Source: Microvirga arsenatis | Lineage (GTDB): Bacteria > Pseudomonadota > Alphaproteobacteria > Rhizobiales > Beijerinckiaceae | NCBI RefSeq assembly: GCF_009910705.1 | Contig: NZ_JAAAXJ010000001.1 | Coordinates: 372,001-436,000, forward strand | Length of the DNA stretch: 64,000 bases | Reading direction: 5' to 3' | Shown: piece after piece, positions 54,301 through 62,211 of the stretch | How the letters are laid out: each line of letters begins with the position of its first letter | Numbering within the stretch: position 1 is the first letter of the stretch | Position numbers and translations under genes: made by a program | The notes under the pieces: model-generated | The model's input: only the letters and a program-made list of their open reading frames with translations | What the model was told of the DNA's origin: nothing | Databases searched by the model: none

Positions 54301-54519
54301 ATGCTATCTAACAGTGAAACGACGATTCAAGTATATTTGATGGCGCGTTCAGTTGTTGCAATGATCTCCAATATCTTATGGAGCACTCTTTATCGGTTGA
54401 TCTCACAACAACGCCAAGGGGTGGGGCTAGTCAAAGAGAACTGGGCTGGTTACGCGCTAGTGGAAGCAGCCTTAGCATATGATCTGCCGCCAGGAACGAG
54501 GGGACGCAGGGTATGCTGA
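54301..54519 (+). CDS. Small hypothetical protein upstream of the DUF2156 gene
   Basis: A 72-codon frame whose ATG at 54301 follows AAGGGAG at good spacing and whose stop overlaps the start of the next gene by seven bases, as in a coupled pair. The product has a weakly hydrophobic N-terminal half (VYLMARSVVAMISNILWSTL) and no recognisable motif. It may be a genuine small protein or a leader frame that aids translation of the next gene. Confidence 0.4.
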   Translation: MLSNSETTIQVYLMARSVVAMISNILWSTLYRLISQQRQGVGLVKENWAGYALVEAALAYDLPPGTRGRRVC

Positions 54520-55433
54520 CCATTCCAAGTGATCTATCGGGCCTCAGGAGGATAGAGGTCAGTGACTATAAGAGTTTTGCGGAGGCCTCCGCTCAACATC
54601 AAGCGCAGTCTTGGCTATATTATTTCCCGTATTTGTACTTTTCTGGAATGTGCGCGGATAGTCGTGCTTTATTGTTTGAGCAGATGGATGGGTCGATCCT
54701 GGTCTACGTACTTCAGAAGAGGGAAGGGGGACTTAGGCTGAGCCTCTTTCTACCCCCATTTCCCTTTGCCTCGGCTCCATTGCGGCGCGCCCTGGAACGT
54801 GTGCGGGACTTCAATCATAGTCAGGCGAGCCGGATTGTGCGCGTTCAGGAGAATGACGCGTTAGTACTGTTGCGGGAGGGTCTCCAAATTAAGCATCAAT
54901 ACGATGAGTATGTATATGACTGTGCGGCGGTATTGGCGTTGAAAGGTAGTTCCTTTGAAGCCCTCCGCAGAAAGATCAGACGCTACGCAAACGACCGAGA
55001 TGTCAATGTAAGGAAGTTCCGAAAAGAAGATCAACAGATCTGTTTGAGCTTGCGCAGGAAATGGTATGAGAATTTGCTGAACTGCGGGGTAAAAGTCGGA
55101 CTCTACAATAAGTTTACCCCTGAGTGCTTGGCACGGTCGGAAGTCTTTACGGAAGACGTCCTCATTGGCCAGGTCGTCGAAGTTGGCGGAACAATTCGTG
55201 CTTTCTCGTTTGGCGGGGCGATCAATCAATCCTATGGCAGCATCTTCATCACCATTTCGGATCACGACTTTCCAGGGCTTGCGTATCTGCAACGCTATCA
55301 TTTGATGAAAGCACATCCGCAACTTGTCTATTTCAATGATTTTTCTGATAGTGGTCGATCTGGGCTAGCTCAGATGAAGCGCACCTTCAGGCCGGCAAAA
55401 ATGCACGGGATGTACTCGGCTAAAACCCACTGA
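54513..55433 (+). CDS. DUF2156/LPG-synthase-C-like GNAT-fold protein
   Basis: A 306-residue protein with the features of DUF2156, the tandem-GNAT domain at the C-terminus of lysylphosphatidylglycerol synthase, which moves an aminoacyl group from tRNA to an acceptor. Recognisable parts are QYDEYVYDCAAVLALKGSSFEALRRKIRRYA in the middle, TIRAFSFGGAINQ, and the terminal VYFNDFSDSGRSGLAQMKRTFRPAKM, equivalent to the N-x4-D-x-G-x2-GL-x3-K-x3-P pattern. There are no membrane segments, so it is a soluble version. GAGGGGACGCAGGG precedes the ATG. A second protein with the same fold lies at 62212, bracketing the ATP-grasp genes. Confidence 0.8.
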   Translation: MLTIPSDLSGLRRIEVSDYKSFAEASAQHQAQSWLYYFPYLYFSGMCADSRALLFEQMDGSILVYVLQKREGGLRLSLFLPPFPFASAPLRRALERVRDFNHSQASRIVRVQENDALVLLREGLQIKHQYDEYVYDCAAVLALKGSSFEALRRKIRRYANDRDVNVRKFRKEDQQICLSLRRKWYENLLNCGVKVGLYNKFTPECLARSEVFTEDVLIGQVVEVGGTIRAFSFGGAINQSYGSIFITISDHDFPGLAYLQRYHLMKAHPQLVYFNDFSDSGRSGLAQMKRTFRPAKMHGMYSAKTH

Positions 55434-55846
55434 TACCCAAACTTACATCAAACAATCAGCAGATCCCGCTATGCATCGCGCAAAGTTTCTGAAAGTTGTC
55501 TCTTCCCGCAGAGTGAAAACTCTGTTGGAGGTTATGAGACAGGGCAACCAGTAATATTGAATGCAAGCTCCTACCGAAATAGGTTGCATCGGCAATTGTG
55601 CTGCAAGCACCAATGTCGCCGGAGCTTAGGATCAAGTGCATTGAATGTTCATGGCCTGAATGCGTCATTGTGTTTGACGACTTGTGGGTTGAATCAGATG
55701 GGAGCACGATCAGCCAGATAGAGATTGATTACCCAGATTAGTCAGCGGAGATAAGGCCGTTAACTCGGAATAACTATGGGTCAATCTGGTGTGAGCAACT
55801 TGCATCTATATGATTTGAACGATGGCTGCCAGAATCAGGTGAGTAA
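55434..55846. other. Gap holding a possible 42-residue Cys-containing protein
   Basis: About 410 bases between the DUF2156 gene and the large fusion gene. Apart from the small frame at 55613-55741 nothing is recognisable. A promoter for the 859-residue fusion gene is expected here but no hexamers stand out. Confidence 0.4.
55613..55741 (+). CDS. Possible small acidic protein with CxxC-x4-C motif
   Basis: A 42-codon frame encoding MSPELRIKCIECSWPEC and then a strongly acidic tail (VFDDLWVESDG, ending QIEIDYPD). The composition looks protein-like and unlike its surroundings, and the three cysteines (C9, C12, C17) could bind a metal. There is no clear ribosome site; a GTG five codons upstream is possible. 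I do not recognise it. Confidence 0.33.
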   Translation: MSPELRIKCIECSWPECVIVFDDLWVESDGSTISQIEIDYPD

Positions 55847-58426
55847 ATGAAGCGACCTGATAATCCTCTGAATGAAGAGACAGGTGCAGAAAGCTTCGTC
55901 CGCGCTTGGTTCCCGTCATGCGAACAAACTGGCCGGAAAAAAGGATCGCTACTTCTAACCTTTCTTCGTGAGCATAATAAATTCTACAATATCGGTCCGA
56001 GGTCGAGACGTCGCATTCTTCAGGACAAGTTCTTGCTTTCAGCTTTTTTGGCAGGCATTGGCATAAGCGCGCCTGTCACGCGGTGGATTGTCGTTAAGAA
56101 CATTGCTTTCAGCCCTCAAGGGCAACGAATTCCCACCAGAGATCTGGTTCCTCTGCTGAGTACTGGGCGATGGTTTGTCAAGGCTCGTTCGGGGAGGGGT
56201 GGCAAGGGCGCCTTTCTGCTCGACAACGGAATAATCCGAAAGGCGGACGGCAGCACGGGAGCAATAGGCGAGACCAACCTGCTTAAGCTCCTCAAAAGCC
56301 ATAAGAGCATCTTGGTGCAGGACGTGGTGCTTCAGTCCGAAGACTACTCTGTGTTCTCACCCTCATCGCTCAACACGATCCGCTGCCTCACCTACCTCAC
56401 GCGGTCAGGCGAGGTCCAAATCGTGGCCGCCACTCTGCGGATGGGCACTGGGAGTTCCGTCGTCGACAATGTCTCACTTGGCGGAATCTACTGCGGCATC
56501 GATTTGGACAGCCATCGCCTGATCCATGCTGGTCTCATAGACGAGGGCAAGAATCTTGGCAGTAAAAGTTTCGAGAAGCATCCCACCAGTAACGTTGTAC
56601 TTCCCGGATATAAACTCAATCGCCTTGACGACGTCTTCGCGATCTGCAAGTCGGCTCATGAGGCTCTTGGCGGCCCCATGACCGTCGGATGGGATGTCGC
56701 CATGACCGATTCAGGGCCATGTATCATTGAAGGCAATGCAAGCTGGACGACGACATTGCATTCGCTGACAGATCGAAGTGTCAAACAGAGGGTTTCGAAG
56801 CTCCTTCTCCGCGACTACAAGTTTTTAAAACCTGGTTATCGTGCCGGCCAATCACATATAAAGCGGAAAAGCCTCGCAACCGTAGTTTTTCGCGTTAAAG
56901 GCAGGGTTCAAGGAGTCGGCTACAGAAGGTGGGCCTCCAGGCTTGCGAGGGAGAAGGGTCTCCGTGGACAAGCATTCAATCTCGACAACGGAGATGTCGA
57001 GGTCATGCTCACTGGCCCCTTATGGCTGATCGAGTTCGCAGTCTTCGCTTGCATGAGTGGTCCACGCAAGGCGAAGGTAACCGGGGTTGAGATCCTAAGC
57101 CTCCTGCCACTCACGCAGGCAGATGAGGGCAGGCAAGCACCTGCCCGTATCGTGAAACCGACACGCTCCGCACCAAGTCTGCCGGCAAAGACCTCATCGC
57201 TACAGACCGATGATCGAGAAATCGCGGCTTACATCCACGACATCCGTTACGAGGATATTCCAGCGGAGGTCACGGAGCGCGCGAAGGTTTTGCTGCTCGA
57301 CAGCTTGGGCATGATTGTCCTGGGCTCGAGTTATCCGGTTGCAGTTCCGATTACGAATATCGCACGAGAAACTGCAGGTGGGCAGGAGGCGGCTATTTTC
57401 AGAACGGACTTGCGCCGGTCAAGCCAAATCGCAGCATTTGCAAATGCTGCTTACATGCAGATCCAGGATTTAATTGACGAAGACGGAATTGCTATTGCAG
57501 CAGGAGCATCTGCGCATCCGGGACGCATTGTCATCCCGACAGCTCTCGCCGAGTGCGAGCGTCGTAAGGCTACCGGTAAGGATCTCTTGACGGCTCTCGT
57601 CATAGGGTACGATGTAGCCGGTAAGATACGGGGCCAATCTGTTGGAACGAAAAGCTCCTACTGCGCCGCTGCCGCCATTGCCGCGCGTCTGCGGGGACAG
57701 TCGATGGCTCAAATATCGACCGCGATGAGGCTGGCGGGCTATGCCTCACAATCTCAGGTCGGTAGCAGGGTGCCTGCCCATATAGCTCCCTATTCAAGAG
57801 GTCTATGCGCCCGCATTGGAATTGAGGCGGCCATCGCTGCCGGGGCTGGTCAGGAGGGGCCGACACTACGGTACGACCCTGCTGTCTCATCAGGTTTGAC
57901 GGAGCGAGGGCTAGGTACTCGCTTCGAAGTCATGAGTGTTTATCTGAAGGGGGATTCAACGAACCTCCTAACGCCGGAAGAAGTCACGCTGAAGTTCCGG
58001 TCCAATGGGTCTCCTGTTCTCGGACAGGCCACGGCTGAGAGAATCGTTCAGATCGTCCAGAAGATCGAGGCTGCTGAGAGCCTTCAGGAACTCGTGGACT
58101 GCCTTTGCATGAACCCCGACAATCCAACGGACCTCCTCAAAGGAGACAGGGAAGCTTCCCTGAGCACCAGAAGAGAAGCCTTGTCGACTAGGGCCATAAA
58201 AGATACGAGGTTAAGCTTCCAGAGACGCTATTCGAAGGATTTCCAGGATGAGGCGGTTCGGCTCGCCCTGACGAGCGGCCGCAAATATCACGAGATTGCT
58301 GCGGATCTTGGAGTTGGCCGATCGACCTTGCGGCACTGGGTCAGTCGCCGCCGCGCGGGTGAAATCGAGCATCCGCCGGCGGGACGGCAGGATAACATCG
58401 TCGCTGAGCAAAACCTGATGCGATGA
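55847..58426 (+). CDS. Four-domain fusion: ATP-grasp, acylphosphatase, truncated MmgE/PrpD, IS3-OrfA-like HTH
   Basis: An 859-residue protein with no precedent I can recall. Residues 55-315 are a sugar-transfer-associated ATP-grasp domain (FVKARSGRGGKGAF; SPSSLNTIRCLTYL; VVDNVSLGGIYCGID; GWDVAMTDSGPCIIEGNASW). Residues 343-420 are an acylphosphatase domain with its signature GRVQGVGYRRW. Residues 453-755 are MmgE/PrpD-like: VTERAKVLLLDSLG, SAHPGRIVIPTALAECERRKATGKDLLTA and the family's C-terminal tail GDSTNLLTPEEV, but part of the C-terminal domain is missing near residue 698. Residues 790-838 are a transposase OrfA-type HTH (RRYSKDFQDEAVRLALTSG, then LGVGRSTLRHWV). Acyl phosphates are ATP-grasp intermediates, so the first two domains could be linked functionally. 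Confidence 0.8.
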   Translation: MKRPDNPLNEETGAESFVRAWFPSCEQTGRKKGSLLLTFLREHNKFYNIGPRSRRRILQDKFLLSAFLAGIGISAPVTRWIVVKNIAFSPQGQRIPTRDLVPLLSTGRWFVKARSGRGGKGAFLLDNGIIRKADGSTGAIGETNLLKLLKSHKSILVQDVVLQSEDYSVFSPSSLNTIRCLTYLTRSGEVQIVAATLRMGTGSSVVDNVSLGGIYCGIDLDSHRLIHAGLIDEGKNLGSKSFEKHPTSNVVLPGYKLNRLDDVFAICKSAHEALGGPMTVGWDVAMTDSGPCIIEGNASWTTTLHSLTDRSVKQRVSKLLLRDYKFLKPGYRAGQSHIKRKSLATVVFRVKGRVQGVGYRRWASRLAREKGLRGQAFNLDNGDVEVMLTGPLWLIEFAVFACMSGPRKAKVTGVEILSLLPLTQADEGRQAPARIVKPTRSAPSLPAKTSSLQTDDREIAAYIHDIRYEDIPAEVTERAKVLLLDSLGMIVLGSSYPVAVPITNIARETAGGQEAAIFRTDLRRSSQIAAFANAAYMQIQDLIDEDGIAIAAGASAHPGRIVIPTALAECERRKATGKDLLTALVIGYDVAGKIRGQSVGTKSSYCAAAAIAARLRGQSMAQISTAMRLAGYASQSQVGSRVPAHIAPYSRGLCARIGIEAAIAAGAGQEGPTLRYDPAVSSGLTERGLGTRFEVMSVYLKGDSTNLLTPEEVTLKFRSNGSPVLGQATAERIVQIVQKIEAAESLQELVDCLCMNPDNPTDLLKGDREASLSTRREALSTRAIKDTRLSFQRRYSKDFQDEAVRLALTSGRKYHEIAADLGVGRSTLRHWVSRRRAGEIEHPPAGRQDNIVAEQNLMR

Positions 58427-58728
58427 CAATGGATAATCCTGAGCGAAACTGCAGCTGTTCCAGCGCGGGTGAGATCGAAGGGATCCGAACGTTGAATGCG
58501 GGAGCGGGTCATCACATCGGCATCGAGGCACGGCTCGACAAGAGCAGCCTCGGTGCAGTTTCCGCCGTCGTGGCTATTTATTCATTGAGAGCGTTCACGG
58601 ACGAAAGCATTGTGAAAATCCGGAGACGCGGTGATGTCTTACGCAATTCGTATCATGCGCTGCCCCGGGTGCGGCAGCATCAGACGTTGCGAAAGCAGCG
58701 CCAGGAACGGTCGCTCCTCCGCGCCTGA
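58423..58728 (+). CDS. Doubtful small frame coupled to the fusion gene
   Basis: A 101-codon frame whose ATG overlaps the fusion-gene stop (ATGA). The product (with IRTLNAGAGHHIGIEARLDK and a basic tail) has no recognisable motif and no ribosome site of its own. The overlap is the only support; it may be chance. Confidence 0.2.
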   Translation: MTMDNPERNCSCSSAGEIEGIRTLNAGAGHHIGIEARLDKSSLGAVSAVVAIYSLRAFTDESIVKIRRRGDVLRNSYHALPRVRQHQTLRKQRQERSLLRA

Positions 58729-58868
58729 GCGCGCAGCAGGATCCAATTCGGAGCCCGCTACCGATTTTGAAAGGAGCGAGCACGCTACTTTCTGTTCATG
58801 CCTGCCTTGCAGGCCAACGAGCCAGACCTGATTAGGCCGGCGTCGGTAAGACCATAAGAGAGGTAGCT
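58729..58868. other. Short gap before the ATP-grasp-CapA gene
   Basis: No gene recognised. GAGAGGTAGCT directly before 58869 is a good ribosome site for the ATP-grasp-CapA gene. Confidence 0.4.
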
Positions 58869-60971
58869 ATGAGCAATTTAATCGCAGGCATAGTGAGAGG
58901 CATCTGGTCACACAATGAACGGCGCTATTACCAGGAAGCTCTTAATTACTATGACCAAGTGATCTACATCGACCCATCGCGCGTAACCTACCACCTGGAT
59001 CGAGACTCACGCTCAATCCATATCGAGCATAATGGTCACTCGCTCAATGAACTCTCTATGCTCTACACCTTTGGCTACGCCGGCGACACGCTGATGCTCG
59101 TGAAGTTCATGCACGCCATCGGATGTCCGACTTCCGATCCTTACGACCTGATCAGCCGCAACGGGCTCGGCAAGGTAAACGATTTGACGACTTTCCTGGA
59201 GGCAGGCGTAGGAACCACCGCTCACATCCTAGTCTCCCAGAAAACTGCCATCACATATTTGCAGAACCTCAAGGCCGATAGCTTTCCACTCATTCAAAAG
59301 CCAGTTACGGGTAACAAGGGACGAGGTATCAAGAGGCTCGGCAATCTTGAAGAGGCTCTGAAGTCCTGCAAGTCCCATTTTGGACGAAGCAGTAACCCGC
59401 TCCTGCTCGAACAGTTCATGCGGTACATAAGAGAGTTCCGCGTCTATGTCATCGACGGCAGACCCGTCGAAGCTTATGAGAGACAGAAGCGGGAGGGAAG
59501 CGTTGTCAGTAATCTGCACCAGGGCGGATCCGTTCTCGCGGTGGAAGACGGACTCAGGCAAGAGTTGTTCGATCACATCTCATCAAGCTTGGCGGAGAGA
59601 TTGAGACAAGGCATCTACGGCGTCGATCTCGCGATTACCGACCAGGGCAATATTCATATTATCGAGGTCAATCGTACACCGGGATTCTCTGGTCTTGAGA
59701 AGCTGGGCTTGACGGCACTGCCACGCCTTGCGCATGAAGTGATCGTAAAGCGCGCTCGCAGGTCGGAGGCGGTCCTGCGAGCTAAGAGCGGGCGCGAGTA
59801 CGTCATCACTCTGCTCGGGGATACCAATCCCGGTGACAGTTACTGGAAGCGAAACAAAGCTACAGAAACGCAGAATGGAACGAAATTCAGGAGTGCCGAA
59901 GCAAGTGTCCGTAAGCTTCGCGACATGCTAAAATCATCGGACTATACTGTCGCCAATCTCGAGGTCTGCCTCACAGGGCGGAGAAAATCGCAGCTGGCGG
60001 GTATAAAGCCGTATCTCGACTATGCCTCGCCCAAAGCCACGATGCGGCTGCTCCGCAAGCTCCGAGTAACCGCGGTCTCGCTCGCTAACAACCACAGTAT
60101 GGATTTTGGACCGGAAGGTCTGGCTGACACCATCCATGCTCTCACCTCTGACGATATGCAATTCTTCGGTGCGGGACGCACAGAGATAGAGGCAGCCGAA
60201 GCCGTTCACCACTACGCTTTGGTTGACGGCCTGACTGCGCACTTCATCTTCGTGGGTGGATTCGAGAACAGGCGGAACCATCAGCAGTGGGGCTATTATG
60301 CGAAGTCTAATGCTGCAGGCGTCAATATGTGGTCCAAGCAGGCAGTACAAAAGCAGCTGTCTGCTCTGCGCAAGAACTACCCGGATGCGTACATCATCGC
60401 GTTCCCCCATTGGGGCAGCAACTATCAATATGCGTCAGAGCGTCAGAAGCGTCTAGGGAAACTGCTGTTCGATGCTGGTGCCGATCTGGTGATTGGACAC
60501 GGATCGCACATGATGCAGGAGTTTGTCCGCTACGGAAGCAAGTGGGCGGTATATGGCCTCGGGAATTTTATCTTCAACTCTCCTGGCCGGTTCGCGACCC
60601 ACCGTGTCTTGCCTTTTGGGCTCATAGCACGCCTATGCTTGCGACATGACAACGGGCATTGGTCTGCCGACCTCAACTTGTACCCGATTCAAAGTGACAA
60701 CACAGCGACTTCGTACCAGCCGGACTTCGTGACAGAGCACGAATTCGAGCGTATCCTGAATTTCCTGATGCCTACTGGCAAGAACAGTCAAGGTCTTGAG
60801 GCCACGGTAAGGAGCGGAAAGGACCATTGGGGCTACTACTTCTCTCTGACGTTATCACTGCCGAAGGGGCTTTGGCGATCCCAGCCTGCTGAGATTCTGG
60901 ATCACAAGCCTCCTCGAAGCGAGACCGGAAGGATGAATCAATGCGAAGAGGAGTCATTCTCGCGTCTGTAG
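58869..60971 (+). CDS. ATP-grasp ligase fused to CapA-type metallophosphatase domain
   Basis: A 700-residue two-enzyme fusion. Residues 95-300 are a RimK-like ATP-grasp: FPLIQKPVTGNKGRGIKRL, LLLEQFMRYIREFRVYVIDG and the metal-binding EVNRTPG. Residues 311-600 and beyond are CapA/PgsA-like: LLGDTNPGDSY, ANLEVCLT, SLANNHSMDFGPEGL, FPHWGSNYQ, GHGSHMMQEF and YGLGNFIFN. CapA proteins take part in poly-gamma-glutamate capsule formation. The fusion suggests ATP-dependent amide-bond formation coupled to handling of a peptide-like polymer. No signal peptide is seen. A good ribosome site precedes the ATG. It overlaps the serine hydrolase gene by 31 bases, so they form an operon. Confidence 0.85.
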   Translation: MSNLIAGIVRGIWSHNERRYYQEALNYYDQVIYIDPSRVTYHLDRDSRSIHIEHNGHSLNELSMLYTFGYAGDTLMLVKFMHAIGCPTSDPYDLISRNGLGKVNDLTTFLEAGVGTTAHILVSQKTAITYLQNLKADSFPLIQKPVTGNKGRGIKRLGNLEEALKSCKSHFGRSSNPLLLEQFMRYIREFRVYVIDGRPVEAYERQKREGSVVSNLHQGGSVLAVEDGLRQELFDHISSSLAERLRQGIYGVDLAITDQGNIHIIEVNRTPGFSGLEKLGLTALPRLAHEVIVKRARRSEAVLRAKSGREYVITLLGDTNPGDSYWKRNKATETQNGTKFRSAEASVRKLRDMLKSSDYTVANLEVCLTGRRKSQLAGIKPYLDYASPKATMRLLRKLRVTAVSLANNHSMDFGPEGLADTIHALTSDDMQFFGAGRTEIEAAEAVHHYALVDGLTAHFIFVGGFENRRNHQQWGYYAKSNAAGVNMWSKQAVQKQLSALRKNYPDAYIIAFPHWGSNYQYASERQKRLGKLLFDAGADLVIGHGSHMMQEFVRYGSKWAVYGLGNFIFNSPGRFATHRVLPFGLIARLCLRHDNGHWSADLNLYPIQSDNTATSYQPDFVTEHEFERILNFLMPTGKNSQGLEATVRSGKDHWGYYFSLTLSLPKGLWRSQPAEILDHKPPRSETGRMNQCEEESFSRL

Positions 60972-62089
60972 CGATAGCTTTGACCCTACTGCTTAGCTTC
61001 CTCTTACTGACTTCCGAGCCCCACGCCCAGTTCGAGAGAGCGGAAACAGTTTACCCGTTTGTCGATGTCGCTCATTTCAACCCTGATGGTAACTACCTGC
61101 CGGTCCCACGCTGGAGACGTTTGCTGTCGCCGGACCAAATCGGTTGGTCTCCGACGAAGCTTGATGCCGTGAGGGCTTATGCCGGCAGTGCCAGGACTGA
61201 TGCGTTGCTCGTTGTTCACAAGGGGCTCGTGATTCTCGACTACGGTCGATACCAGTCGAAGTTCCCTCTGCACTCAGTGCGCAAGAGCCTCATGAGCGTG
61301 GCATACGGGACCTATTATGATGATGGTACAGTAGACATTACTAAGAGCTTGGAAGAGCTTGGTATAGATGATGTCGGCGGCCTTTCGAAGCAGGAGAGAC
61401 AAGCAAAGATACGAGATCTCCTGACGTCGACATCAGGCGTCTACCATCCTGCAGCATATGAAACAAAGGGAATGCGTGAGCGACGCCCGGCTCGCGACAG
61501 CCATAAGCCAGGCGAGCATTGGTTCTATAACAACTGGGATTTCAATGCGCTCGCGACGATATTGAAGAGGCTTACATCGGACGACTTCTTCGAGGCATTC
61601 GAGCAGCGTATCGCAATACCTATAGGGATGGAGCACTTCAGTACGGAGGACGGGCGCTATTACTATGAACGGGACAAGTCGGAGCATCCCGCTTACCTTT
61701 TTCGAATGAGCGCCCTCGACTTGGCGCGAGTCGGCTTGCTGTACTTGAGGAATGGCGAGTTCGGTGGCCAGCGTATCGTTTCGAAAGAGTGGGTGGACCG
61801 CAGCACCTCGGTTCAACATGCCTGGCGGCAGGAACAGCCGACCGCCGGTTACGGCTATATGTGGAAAGTGACCAAAGACGGCTTCTATGCTGCGGGCCGG
61901 GGCGGTCAGCGGCTCTATGTCATACCCAAGCGCGATCTGGTCATTGTGCATCTTGTCAACACGGATGGCGGCAAGAGAGTCAAGAACAGCAGCGTCCGTA
62001 ATCTCTACAGAATGATACTTGACGCCCATCGGACGCCAGCCACAGGGGAGCCTGACGAGCAGGAAGAGGACGATGACGCCTCGGATTGA
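60941..62089 (+). CDS. Exported class-C beta-lactamase-like serine hydrolase
   Basis: A 382-residue serine hydrolase. An N-terminal hydrophobic segment (ASVAIALTLLLSFLLL) acts as signal peptide or anchor. The catalytic motifs are SVRK (Ser112, Lys115) and YNN (Tyr196, Asn198), with a late GRGGQ replacing the usual KTG. This family includes D,D-peptidases, esterases and 6-aminohexanoate oligomer hydrolases. Its start is inside the end of the ATP-grasp-CapA gene with GGAAGG upstream, so both are made together. A role in trimming or attaching the predicted peptide-like product outside the membrane is inferred. The C-terminus is acidic. Confidence 0.85.
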   Translation: MRRGVILASVAIALTLLLSFLLLTSEPHAQFERAETVYPFVDVAHFNPDGNYLPVPRWRRLLSPDQIGWSPTKLDAVRAYAGSARTDALLVVHKGLVILDYGRYQSKFPLHSVRKSLMSVAYGTYYDDGTVDITKSLEELGIDDVGGLSKQERQAKIRDLLTSTSGVYHPAAYETKGMRERRPARDSHKPGEHWFYNNWDFNALATILKRLTSDDFFEAFEQRIAIPIGMEHFSTEDGRYYYERDKSEHPAYLFRMSALDLARVGLLYLRNGEFGGQRIVSKEWVDRSTSVQHAWRQEQPTAGYGYMWKVTKDGFYAAGRGGQRLYVIPKRDLVIVHLVNTDGGKRVKNSSVRNLYRMILDAHRTPATGEPDEQEEDDDASD

Positions 62090-62211
62090 GATGAAACGCA
62101 GATCGCGCAGTCCGGTAGGGCAGGAGCATGGCTCTGCCCGTGGCGGCAGGTAAACGTTGACACTCCCTGCTATGGAGTCGTCGAGCACTGCGCTCGCCCG
62201 CGCAGCGCAGG

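Noticed and set aside
58200..58426. A complete IS3-family element
   Set aside because: Only an OrfA-like HTH at the end of a long frame is present; no OrfB or terminal repeats were found downstream.
62118..62139. Bulged hairpin between the convergent serine hydrolase and TPR genes as a terminator
   Set aside because: The stem has a bulge and no T run follows; support is too weak to list.
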